Assembly: GCA_041600415.1 (NCBI GenBank)
Contig: JBFIKF010000008.1
Coordinates: forward strand, 1-64,000
Source of the DNA: JBFJKD01 sp041600415
GTDB taxonomy: Bacteria; Pseudomonadota; Gammaproteobacteria; Pseudomonadales; Porticoccaceae
Length of the DNA: 64,000 bases
Reading direction: 5' to 3'
A program made the translations under genes and the position numbers. The notes beneath the pieces were generated by a model. The model ran no database searches, had not been told where the DNA came from, and was given only the letters and a program-made list of their open reading frames with translations. This document shows positions 1 to 7,739 of this stretch, one piece after another (position 1 is the stretch's first letter; every line of letters begins with the position of its first letter).

Positions 1-40
1 CTCTCGGGGTTTCACCCCGCCTACGCTACGCTGCGGCGCC

Positions 41-62
41 CAACATTCGTGAACGAATGTTG
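41..62. repeat. Perfect 10-bp inverted repeat
   Basis: Arms CAACATTCGT and ACGAATGTTG are separated by two bases. The repeat sits in a 95-base noncoding stretch that also contains a tRNA T-arm-like word (GGGTTCGA on the minus strand, about 63-72) and a second small hairpin near 6-19 (CGGGGT / ACCCCG). It lies just beyond the tRNA-Ser terminator. It may be part of a dispersed intergenic repeat or a decayed tRNA-associated element, but only one copy is visible here. Confidence 0.4.
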
Positions 63-100
63 TCGAACCCGGGTTCTCATCCCCAACCCCCCAAAATGCA

Positions 101-124
101 AAAACCCTCACAACGGAGGGTTTT
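101..124 (-). terminator. Rho-independent terminator of tRNA-Ser
   Basis: A 9-bp stem (AAAACCCTC with GAGGGTTTT, 6-base loop) ends in a T-run when read on the minus strand. It begins six bases after the encoded CCA end of tRNA-Ser. Confidence 0.75.
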
Positions 125-129
125 CTATT

Positions 130-217
130 TGGCGGTGAGGGAGGGATTCGAACCCTCGAAGCCTTTCGACTTACACACTTTCCAGGCGTGCTCCTTCAAC
201 CGCTCGGACACCTCACC
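130..217 (-). tRNA. tRNA-Ser (GGA)
   Basis: On the minus strand the acceptor arms GGTGAGG (217-211) and CCTCACC (140-134) pair perfectly, followed by discriminator G and an encoded CCA (132-130). The anticodon stem CACGC/GTGTG encloses loop CTGGAAA, giving anticodon GGA (complement at 181-183). A long variable arm (AGTCGAAAGGCTT region) and the T-loop GGTTCGAATCC mark it as a class II serine tRNA. It reads UCC/UCU codons. Confidence 0.97.
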
Positions 218-401
218 AAATTCGTCACCGGCGCTTCGGTCGATTACCTGACTGCCCGAAACCTGACCGTATTTATCGTTGATAACGGCGCATTTTAACG
301 CTGGCCGCGAAGGGCGCACACTGTACACAAGAGACTGGTTAAAGGCAATTAGCGCCGCCGTGGGGGCGAGGTTGCGGACCGGGCGCATGGCGCGCAGGAG
401 C

Positions 402-959
402 TCACACCCAGTCGTTGAAATATTCCTCGGGGTTCAACTCAGGAGGCGACGGAGGTTCAGTTTTCATGGCGCCCAGATACAGGAACCCAACGATCGTTTC
501 CCCTTCCGACAGTCCCAGTTCGCGCATCACCTGAGGGTGATAGGCAAAACCGCCGGTGCGCCACATGGCCCCGACACCCTGCGCGAAGGCCGCGTTAAGC
601 ATGTTCTGCGCGGCGGCACCGGCGGAAAGCAGCTGTTCAACCACGGGGATTTTGGGGTTGTCTCTGGGGCTGGAGATCACCGTAATGATCATGGGTGCGC
701 GTCGCGGCCGCGCGGCAATTTTTTCTTTTTCCCGGTCCGTAAGTGGGCCGCTGTCCGCCTCAGTGGCCCGCACCAGCAGTTCGCCGAAGCGCGTCAATCC
801 CTCCCCGGTAATGACCACGAATCTCCAGGGTCGCAACATGCCGTGGTCGGCAGCGCGCAACGCCGCTTTTTTTATGTTTTCAAGTACCTCGCCAGCAGGT
901 GCGGGTTCACTTAGCACCCCCTGGGAAACGCGCGTGTGCAGTGCTGGTATAGCGTCCAT
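402..959 (-). CDS. YdjA-like nitroreductase family oxidoreductase
   Basis: A 185-residue FMN-dependent nitroreductase-fold protein. It resembles E. coli YdjA along its whole length: MDA start, a PAP..E.L.NI segment, RPWRFVVI near residue 43, AQGVGAMWRTG near 127 and a terminal IVGFLYLG strand. YdjA-type enzymes are compact homodimers that reduce nitroaromatics or unknown physiological substrates with NAD(P)H. The ATG at 959 was chosen because AAGGA lies 8-10 bases upstream and the product then matches the family length; an in-frame start at 998 lacks this support. It stands alone, 10 kb from the F420 genes, and nothing ties it to them. Confidence 0.85.
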   Translation of the reverse strand: MDAIPALHTRVSQGVLSEPAPAGEVLENIKKAALRAADHGMLRPWRFVVITGEGLTRFGELLVRATEADSGPLTDREKEKIAARPRRAPMIITVISSPRDNPKIPVVEQLLSAGAAAQNMLNAAFAQGVGAMWRTGGFAYHPQVMRELGLSEGETIVGFLYLGAMKTEPPSPPELNPEEYFNDWV

Positions 960-1313
960 CCTGTTTCCTTCAGTATCACCAGTTAAAGAATAGCGCAAGA
1001 TAATCCGTCAACGACCGGTTGCCATCAAGAACTCGCTGCCCTAATGGGTCGTATTGATCTTCCCCCGCGTCCATCGACCACATCGATGTTTGTGGTAACG
1101 ATATCGCAGGATTATGCGGTCTTTCCGGTTTATGTCCAAGCCCGTGGACTCTCCTGGCGTTACGGCCATGCAATTACGGCATAGCTACGCAAGTGCGCAT
1201 GTGCTCCCGTCTCCCCGGGTTGGGGTACACTGTGCACTGGCGAAAACTAATAACGGCTCGATAACCAGTTCAATAACCAGAGTTGTGTAACCAGACCGGA
1301 CGAAACGCCTGGC
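960..1313. other. Noncoding gap between divergent genes
   Basis: A 354-base region between the leftward nitroreductase and the rightward DUF2235 gene. It must contain both promoters, but no clear -35/-10 pair stands out. A 65-codon minus-strand frame (976-1173) has no recognisable domain and no ribosome-binding site, so it is not called. Repeated ATAACCAGT/AATAACCAG words occur at 1260-1280. Confidence 0.4.
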
Positions 1314-2330
1314 ATGAAACGATTGATTATCTGCTGCGATGGCACCTGGGGCAGTGCGCGAGCTCACCACCCCACCCATGTCGCGCACATTGCCCGCGGG
1401 TTAGTGCCGTGCACGCCCGACGACATCCCGCAAATCGTTTTTTATACCCGTTACGATCATCCACCAACCGGTACACCCAGCACGGCGGAAACCTGGACGT
1501 TACTGGACAACGCTATTGTGGATAGTTACCGGTTTCTGGTGCACAACTATGCTGCTGGCGACGAAATTTATTTTTTTGGCGTTGGCCCCGGGGCCTATGT
1601 CGCGCGCAGTTGTATCGGGTTGTTGCGCAACGCCTGGTTGCTACGCAAAGAGCACGGGGAGTTAATCCCCACCGCCTACCATATCTACCGGACGCTGTGG
1701 GGAGCGGACGCTGACAACGCCATCAATTTTCGTGGCCCGCACTGTCAGCCAGTACGCGTTAAATTTCTGGGTGTGTGGGATACGTTGGGACCCCGCGGTA
1801 TTCCTGAAAGCCTGACGACAACCGACAGCGGGCAGCGCCACGGTTTTCACGACGCAACCCTGAGCAGCATAGTCGACAACGCCTACCAGGCGCTGGCCAT
1901 CGACCAACGAGGCACTCCCCTGGCACCGGCCATCTGGAAAACCCGCCCGGGACGCACGCGTACGGAACAATGCTGGTTCGCCGGCGATCACCACGATATC
2001 GGCGGCGGACACCGACAGGGCGCACTGGCTGCGCTCACCCTGCGCTGGATGACCGAAAAGGCCACCGCGTGCGGATTAGCGTTGGATAGTAATTATCCGG
2101 ATGCCATCTACTCATCTGCGTCGGCAGCCGACCCAACGCAAACGGTGCACAATTCTTCTGTCGGCGGATTGCGCGGCCGCAGCTCTGAATTGCGGGCCAT
2201 TGGCGTCACCAATCACGACGAAACCCTGCACACCAGCGCCGAACAACGGTTTTTAAATAGTACCGATTATCGCCCATCCAATTTACGGGCGTTTCTCAAA
2301 CGGGACGAACAGATTCGTCTGCCGCTCTAA
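1314..2330 (+). CDS. DUF2235 alpha/beta-hydrolase-like protein
   Basis: A 338-residue protein with the hallmarks of DUF2235 (a T6SS phospholipase-like hydrolase domain). It starts RLIICCDGTWGS, has a FGVGPGAYVARS segment near residue 85 where the family carries its nucleophile-elbow-like G-x-S/A-x-G turn, then KFLGVWDTLG near 152 and WFAGDHHDIGGGH near 222 (usual form WFPGxHSDVGGG). The usual elbow serine is not obvious here, so catalysis is uncertain. There is no signal peptide or TM segment, so it is probably cytosolic. No T6SS genes are nearby. It appears monocistronic, ending 101 bases before the M16 protease gene. Confidence 0.8.
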   Translation: MKRLIICCDGTWGSARAHHPTHVAHIARGLVPCTPDDIPQIVFYTRYDHPPTGTPSTAETWTLLDNAIVDSYRFLVHNYAAGDEIYFFGVGPGAYVARSCIGLLRNAWLLRKEHGELIPTAYHIYRTLWGADADNAINFRGPHCQPVRVKFLGVWDTLGPRGIPESLTTTDSGQRHGFHDATLSSIVDNAYQALAIDQRGTPLAPAIWKTRPGRTRTEQCWFAGDHHDIGGGHRQGALAALTLRWMTEKATACGLALDSNYPDAIYSSASAADPTQTVHNSSVGGLRGRSSELRAIGVTNHDETLHTSAEQRFLNSTDYRPSNLRAFLKRDEQIRLPL

Positions 2331-2431
2331 CCTGAGTTGCACCCGGCTGCGCAATTAGTCGCGACAAACAGTGGCCACCGTCGCCACGACAGGTAAAATA
2401 CCTGCCTTGCATCTTCTACAGGTATGACATC

Positions 2432-5350
2432 GTGAATGCTCCGACGCCCCCGCCCTTCACATTGATCAGGCGCCAAACGGTACCCTCTCTGAAACTGGAG
2501 GTCGAAGAATATCGGCACACCGTCACTGGCGCCCAGCACATTCATATCGCCGCGGACCATCCCGAGAATGTCTTTCTGGTGGCGCTGCGCACCGTGCCGG
2601 AAGACTCCCGGGGCGTCGCCCATATTCTCGAACACACCGCCTTGTGCGGCAGCGAAAAATACCCGGTGCGCGATCCCTTTTTCATGATGATTCGGCGCTC
2701 CCTGAACACCTTTATGAACGCGTTCACCAGTTCCGACTGGACCGCCTACCCCTTCGCCAGCCAGAACCGCAAGGATTTCGACAATCTACTGGACGTGTAC
2801 CTGGACGCCGTATTCTTTTCTCGGCTCGACGAACTGGATTTTGCTCAGGAGGGGCATCGACTCGAATTCGCGGAACCTAACAACCCAGCTACGCCTCTCG
2901 TGTATAAAGGTGTTGTGTACAACGAAATGAAGGGCGCCATGAGTTCGGTGGCCTCGACGCTGTGGCACACATTATGTAACTACCTGTATCCAACCACCAC
3001 TTACCACCACAACAGCGGTGGCGACCCGCAATGTATTCCCGATTTAACCTACCAGCAGCTCCTGCATTTTTACAAAACCCATTACCACCCGAGCAACGCT
3101 ATTTTTATGACGTTTGGCGACATTCCAGCCCAGGAACACCAGACAAAATTTCAGGCGCGGGTACTCAGTCGTTATGACTTTCTCAATGAAACCATCGCCG
3201 TCCCCGATGAAAAGCGTTACTTCGCACCGGTACGCATCGAACAGTACTACCCGCTGGGTGCAGAAGGGGACAGCGAGCGCAAAACCCATGTGGTAGTCGC
3301 CTGGCTATTAGGTGCGGTTACTGACCTGCGCTCCCAGATGCAGGCCCATTTACTCAACAGCCTTTTGCTCGACCACAGCGCTTCGCCGCTCCTCAAAGCG
3401 CTGGAAACCACCGAGCTTGGCTCCTCGCCCTCGCCACTATGTGGCCTGGACGATTCGCAAAAAGAAATGTGCTTTGTGTGCGGCGTCGAAGGCAGCGAAC
3501 CGGGTCACGCGGAGGCTGTGGAAGCACTGGTGCTCGCCGTTGTACAGGATGTCGCAGAGCAGGGAGTGCCACTGGAGCAGGTGCAAGCCTCCTTGCATCA
3601 ACTGGAACTTCAGCAGCGGGAAATTGGTGGGGACGGTTACCCCTATGGCCTGCAACTGCTCTTGAGCGCACTGACCAACGCCACTCATCGGGGCGATCCG
3701 GTGGCGGCACTCGATCTGGAACCGGTGCTGGCGGGACTGCGCGAACAGATCAAGGATCCAGATTTTATCAAACAACTCGCCCGCGACCTGCTGCTGAACA
3801 ACCCCCACCGGGTGCGTCTGACCCTGCGCCCGGATAAAGAGCTGAACCAGCGCCGTGAAGCCGCGGAGATCGCACACCTGACCGCGATCAAAGCAGCCCT
3901 CAGCGAACAACAGACGCAGGCTATCATTGAGCGCGCCGCACAGTTGGCGGAGCGTCAGACACGCCGCGATGACGAATCCATTCTGCCCAAAGTCGGTCTG
4001 GAAGATGTCTCTGCCACCATGGCCTACGCGGCTCCCGAAGGGGTGTCCGACACACCACTGCGGGTAACGCGGTACGGCGTCGGTACCAATGGTCTTGTCT
4101 ACCAGCAACTGATTCTGCCCCTGCCCGCCCTCAGCCCCGCGCAACTTGATCTGTTGCCGATCTATACCACCTGTTTGACCGAACTCGGTGTGGGACAGCG
4201 AGACTATCTCGCCACCCAGGTGTGGCAATCCCGGGTCAGCGGCGGGCTGAATGCCTATGCCAGCGCCCACAGTGCACCGGACAGCGTCACCAGCGTCGAC
4301 GCTCATCTGGTGTTATCTGGCAAGGGCCTGGTGGACCACCAACCAGCGTTGACCGAATTAATGGCGCAAACCTTGAGCGCGGTGCGTTTCGACGAGTTGC
4401 CGCGCCTCCGGGAACTGGTGGCGCAAACCCGCGCCCGCCGCGAAATGAGCGTAACCGGCAGCGGTCACCACCTGGCCATGAGCGCCGCCGCCAGCGGCGT
4501 AGGACCGGGGGCTATGCTCAGCCACCGCTGGGGAGGTCTGGAAGGTATTCGTCTTCTCAAACAACTCGACACCAGATTGAATGACAGCGCAGAGCTGGAG
4601 CGTATGGCCCAGTCGCTGCTCGAGATTCACCAGGCGGTGCTCGACATGTCCCGACAGTGTTTACTGGTGGCCGAGCAGGAACATCTATCTGCCTGTCAGT
4701 CCGCGATCCTGAGCGCCGTCCCTCAGCGTTCCGGCGCAGAATGCCCGGTATTCCGCCTGACCCAGGAGCCGCAGCAGGTCGCGCAACTGTGGAAAACCAA
4801 CACCCAGGTGAACTTTTGCGCGCGGGCCTATGCCACGGTGCCAATGGATCATGTCGACGCCGCACCACTGAATGTGCTCGGCGGCTTTTTGCGCAACGGC
4901 TACCTGCACCGCGCCATTCGTGAACAGGGTGGCGCATACGGCGGCGGCGCGGGACAGGACAACGGCAGCGGCGCATTTCGGTTTTTTTCCTATCGCGATC
5001 CACGTCTGGAGGAAACCCTGCGGGATTTCGAACAGTCGCTGGATTGGTTGCACAACGAAAACCATCCCTGGCAGCAGGTCGAAGAAGCGATTCTCGGGGT
5101 CATTTCCGCCATCGACAAACCCGGGTCACCTGCGGGCGAAGCCAAACAGACTTTCCACGCCGAGCTATCTGGCCGCACCCGTGCCCGGCGCGAGCAGTTT
5201 CGTAAACGGGTCACCGAAGTCACTCTGGACGATCTGCAACGGGTGGCGCGCACCTATCTACGCAACGACCGGGCCAGCACCGCCGTCATCACCCACCCGG
5301 ACCGAGTGGCGGGCCTTACTCATCTACAATTGCAGGTTTATGCGTTGTAA
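2432..5350 (+). CDS. M16C (PreP/insulinase-family) metalloprotease
   Basis: A 972-residue M16C-type peptidase of presequence-protease (PreP) size. The inverted zinc motif HxxEH is H64-I-L-E67-H68, in a GVAHILEH..LCGSEKYP context, and the distal zinc ligand is E165 in VVYNEMKGAM. The C-terminal half has the R/Y pair region (REQGGAYGGG near 828) typical of the clamshell protease. The family degrades small unfolded peptides. No signal peptide is seen, so it is likely cytosolic. The GTG at 2432 is the start; an ATG eight bases upstream runs into a stop. It is first in a probable operon with the thioesterase, cmoA and cmoB genes. Confidence 0.9.
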   Translation: MNAPTPPPFTLIRRQTVPSLKLEVEEYRHTVTGAQHIHIAADHPENVFLVALRTVPEDSRGVAHILEHTALCGSEKYPVRDPFFMMIRRSLNTFMNAFTSSDWTAYPFASQNRKDFDNLLDVYLDAVFFSRLDELDFAQEGHRLEFAEPNNPATPLVYKGVVYNEMKGAMSSVASTLWHTLCNYLYPTTTYHHNSGGDPQCIPDLTYQQLLHFYKTHYHPSNAIFMTFGDIPAQEHQTKFQARVLSRYDFLNETIAVPDEKRYFAPVRIEQYYPLGAEGDSERKTHVVVAWLLGAVTDLRSQMQAHLLNSLLLDHSASPLLKALETTELGSSPSPLCGLDDSQKEMCFVCGVEGSEPGHAEAVEALVLAVVQDVAEQGVPLEQVQASLHQLELQQREIGGDGYPYGLQLLLSALTNATHRGDPVAALDLEPVLAGLREQIKDPDFIKQLARDLLLNNPHRVRLTLRPDKELNQRREAAEIAHLTAIKAALSEQQTQAIIERAAQLAERQTRRDDESILPKVGLEDVSATMAYAAPEGVSDTPLRVTRYGVGTNGLVYQQLILPLPALSPAQLDLLPIYTTCLTELGVGQRDYLATQVWQSRVSGGLNAYASAHSAPDSVTSVDAHLVLSGKGLVDHQPALTELMAQTLSAVRFDELPRLRELVAQTRARREMSVTGSGHHLAMSAAASGVGPGAMLSHRWGGLEGIRLLKQLDTRLNDSAELERMAQSLLEIHQAVLDMSRQCLLVAEQEHLSACQSAILSAVPQRSGAECPVFRLTQEPQQVAQLWKTNTQVNFCARAYATVPMDHVDAAPLNVLGGFLRNGYLHRAIREQGGAYGGGAGQDNGSGAFRFFSYRDPRLEETLRDFEQSLDWLHNENHPWQQVEEAILGVISAIDKPGSPAGEAKQTFHAELSGRTRARREQFRKRVTEVTLDDLQRVARTYLRNDRASTAVITHPDRVAGLTHLQLQVYAL

Positions 5351-5379
5351 GCACACACCTTTAACGCCGGGATTTATTT

Positions 5380-5787
5380 GTGTTTGAAATTAGCATCAAA
5401 CCCCGTTTTTGCGAAACCGATGCGCGGGGGCATATCAACAATACGGTGTTGCCAGTCTGGTTTGAACAGGGCAGAACCGAAGTGTTTCTCGACAACAATC
5501 CGCCCCACGGTATGCAGTACTGGCCGGTGATGATCGCGCGTATCGAAATCGACTATTTAGAACAAACTTTCTATCGCCCGGAAATAACCGTGCGTTCCGG
5601 TGTCGAAAAAATCAGCACCCGGTCCTTTATTTTTTACCAGCAAATATGGCAGGGCGAAAAAATGGTCGCCCGCGCCCGCAGCGTGATGGTCTATCTGGAT
5701 ATGCAAACCCAGCGATCCACCCCCATTCCCGAGAACATACGCCCCGCGCTAACCGCTCTGTTGGTTAGCCCCGGCGCCATACTGTAA
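5380..5787 (+). CDS. Acyl-CoA thioesterase, 4HBT/hotdog fold
   Basis: A 135-residue single-hotdog protein of the 4HBT/YbgC kind. The catalytic-loop region reads RFCETDARGHINNTVLPVWFEQGRTE (in parts, residues 8-34): the D in ETDARGHINN and the following helix with WFEQGRTE match this family. YbgC-like enzymes hydrolyse short- or medium-chain acyl-CoA. The GTG start lies 30 bases after the M16 protease stop and the end is 25 bases before cmoA, so co-transcription is likely. The substrate cannot be read from the sequence. Confidence 0.8.
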   Translation: MFEISIKPRFCETDARGHINNTVLPVWFEQGRTEVFLDNNPPHGMQYWPVMIARIEIDYLEQTFYRPEITVRSGVEKISTRSFIFYQQIWQGEKMVARARSVMVYLDMQTQRSTPIPENIRPALTALLVSPGAIL

Positions 5788-5811
5788 CCCCTGTTGCGGC
5801 CAGGTAACCAC

Positions 5812-6540
5812 ATGAGCGACCACGACAACCTTTTTTCCAGTCCCCTGGCCGCAATCACCGGATTTCGTTTTGACGCGGAAGTAGCTCGCGTATTTCCAGA
5901 CATGATCAAGCGCTCGGTGCCGGGCTACGAAACCATCGTCGCCATGACAGGAACCCTGGCGGCACGCTACGCCCAACCCCACAGTGTTTGTTACGACCTC
6001 GGCTGTTCTCTGGGCGCTTCAACCATCGCGATGCGGCACCGGATCGCGGTTGCCGACTGTCGCATCATCGCCCTCGACAATGCGCCAGCCATGATCGAAC
6101 GCTGTCGTGAAATGATTGCCAGCGATACCGCTCCGGTAGCCGTCGACTTTGTGTGTGGCGATATTCGCGACGTCGCAATTGAACGGGCCTCCATGGTGGT
6201 GCTGAATTTCACGCTGCAATTTTTGCCGGTCGCGGATCGCGCCCCGTTGCTGCAACGCATTTACCAGGGTTTATTACCCGGCGGCGTACTGGTTTTATCG
6301 GAGAAAATCGCCTTCCCGGATGCGGATTTCGACGCCTTGATGATCGAACTGCACCACGGTTTCAAGCGCGCCAACGGTTACAGCGAGCTGGAAATCAGCC
6401 AGAAACGCTCTGCCCTGGAAGACGTTCTGGTATCCGAAACACTCTTCACCCACACGCAACGCTTACGCGACCTGGGCTTTGAAAAAATCGATGTCTGGTT
6501 CCAGTGTTTCAACTTCGCCTCTCTGCTGGCGATTAAATGA
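5812..6540 (+). CDS. cmoA: Carboxy-S-adenosyl-L-methionine synthase
   Basis: A 242-residue SAM-fold enzyme close to the E. coli CmoA length (247). CmoA uses prephenate and SAM to make carboxy-SAM, the carboxymethyl donor for cmo5U34 in tRNA. Visible family features are DHDNLFSSPL at the start, the SAM motif CYDLGCSLGAST near 62-73, ALDNAPAMIERCR near 89, and LNFTLQFL near 130. The ATG at 5812 is preferred over an in-frame TTG at 5794 because it gives the family N-terminus MSDHD. It overlaps cmoB by four bases (ATGA), so translation is coupled. Confidence 0.95.
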   Translation: MSDHDNLFSSPLAAITGFRFDAEVARVFPDMIKRSVPGYETIVAMTGTLAARYAQPHSVCYDLGCSLGASTIAMRHRIAVADCRIIALDNAPAMIERCREMIASDTAPVAVDFVCGDIRDVAIERASMVVLNFTLQFLPVADRAPLLQRIYQGLLPGGVLVLSEKIAFPDADFDALMIELHHGFKRANGYSELEISQKRSALEDVLVSETLFTHTQRLRDLGFEKIDVWFQCFNFASLLAIK

Positions 6541-7505
6541 TTGATTACCAGCCCTTAATCGACGCCCTGCAAACCGGGCCCCTGTCTCGCTGGGCCCAGT
6601 TCTTGCCCACGCAGATCGCCCGCGGCCTCGACCCGGCTCGTTGGGGGGATCTGCCGCACTGGCAAGCGGTGCTGGCGGGTTTGCCGACTATAACCCCGTC
6701 GTCCATTGAGCTGAACGACAGAGTCCGCATTGGCTGCGCTGACGATTGCTCTCCAACCCAGCAACAACAACTTCGCGACCTGTTGCGGCAACTGCACCCC
6801 TGGCGCAAAGGTCCAGTTGAATTGTTTGGGTTGAGCATTGACACCGAATGGCGATCCGACTGGAAATGGGAACGTTTGCAAGCGTCTCTAGCCCCCCTGG
6901 CAAACCGACTGGTACTGGATGTGGGCTGTGGCAACGGTTACCACTGCTGGCGAATGTACGGCGCGGGCGCGCAGCGGGTGATCGGCATTGATCCATCGCC
7001 CCGCTATGTGCACCAGTTTTACGCTCTCAAACATTTTATTGGCCTGGTGCCGGTGGATGTACTACCGGTCGGGGTTGAAGCTATTCCGGAAGATTTACGC
7101 GGCTTTGACACGGTGTTTTCCATGGGCGTGCTCTACCACCGGCGCTCCCCCATGGATCACCTGATACAGTTGCGCGACTGTTTGCGCAGCGGTGGTCAAC
7201 TGGTCCTGGAAACATTGGTGATCGACGGCAACGAAGGACACTGTCTGGTGCCTGAGGGACGCTACGGCAAGATGCGCAACGTGTGGTTTATTCCCTCACC
7301 GCCAACCCTGTTGAGCTGGATGCGCAAATGCGGGCTGCACAATCCCCGCGTGGTGGACGTAACAGCGACCACGGTGGCCGAACAACGCTCCACTGCGTGG
7401 ATGACCTTTGATTCCCTGCAAACATTTCTCGATCCAGTAGACCCCAGTCGCACGGTTGAAGGGCATCCCGCCCCACAGCGGGCGGTGATTATTGCCGAAG
7501 CCTGA
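6537..7505 (+). CDS. cmoB: tRNA U34 carboxymethyltransferase
   Basis: A 322-residue enzyme, against about 323 in E. coli CmoB. It transfers the carboxymethyl group from carboxy-SAM to 5-hydroxyuridine-34 of tRNAs, extending wobble reading. The SAM-binding core VLDVGCGNGYHCWRM is near residues 123-137, then VIGIDPS (about 147), and SMGVLYHRRSP (about 195) is the family signature. Its start overlaps the end of cmoA. A set of 14-bp tandem repeats begins at its stop codon. Confidence 0.96.
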   Translation: MIDYQPLIDALQTGPLSRWAQFLPTQIARGLDPARWGDLPHWQAVLAGLPTITPSSIELNDRVRIGCADDCSPTQQQQLRDLLRQLHPWRKGPVELFGLSIDTEWRSDWKWERLQASLAPLANRLVLDVGCGNGYHCWRMYGAGAQRVIGIDPSPRYVHQFYALKHFIGLVPVDVLPVGVEAIPEDLRGFDTVFSMGVLYHRRSPMDHLIQLRDCLRSGGQLVLETLVIDGNEGHCLVPEGRYGKMRNVWFIPSPPTLLSWMRKCGLHNPRVVDVTATTVAEQRSTAWMTFDSLQTFLDPVDPSRTVEGHPAPQRAVIIAEA

Positions 7506-7540
7506 GGTTCAGAGCCTGAGGTTGAGAGCCTAAGGTTCAT
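7499..7540. repeat. Three 14-bp tandem repeats over the cmoB stop
   Basis: Three near-identical units lie head to tail: AGCCTGAGGTTCAG (7499-7512), AGCCTGAGGTTGAG (7513-7526) and AGCCTAAGGTTCAT (7527-7540). The first contains the cmoB stop codon TGA at 7503-7505, so changes in copy number would leave CmoB unchanged. No function is evident. Confidence 0.75.
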
Positions 7541-7617
7541 ATGGCCCGGTGGGGCACAGCTCACCAGTTGAATTAAAATGGGGCTGCCAGTACAGTTGTC
7601 CCCGTTAAACTCATTTA

Positions 7618-7639
7618 AAAAATAGCGGCCAAAGGCCGC
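7618..7639 (-). terminator. GC-rich stem-loop with minus-strand T-tract
   Basis: GCGGCC-AAA-GGCCGC (7625-7639) is flanked on its left by TTTAAAAAATA, so a minus-strand transcript would see a stem followed by a T-run. No minus-strand gene ends here. On the plus strand it lies 120 bases past cmoB and lacks a T-tract, so it may only mark the end of the cmo operon. Confidence 0.3.
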
Positions 7640-7739
7640 GCTGGCAGCCATAAGCCTCGCCATGGCAGGCCCCCGATAATTGCGTGTCCCTCCATGTCAG
7701 GGACACCTTTGCAACCCTGATACAGATAATGGAGTCCCT

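Noticed and set aside
402..959. Nitroreductase as the missing dehydro-F420 reductase
   Set aside because: It resembles YdjA along its length, is about 10 kb from the F420 operon and is not co-transcribed with it.
976..1173. 65-codon minus-strand frame upstream of the nitroreductase
   Set aside because: No Shine-Dalgarno, odd composition and no similarity that I can recognise.
3437..4306. 289-codon minus-strand open frame inside the M16 protease gene
   Set aside because: Antisense shadow of a well-supported protease; low-complexity translation without a domain.
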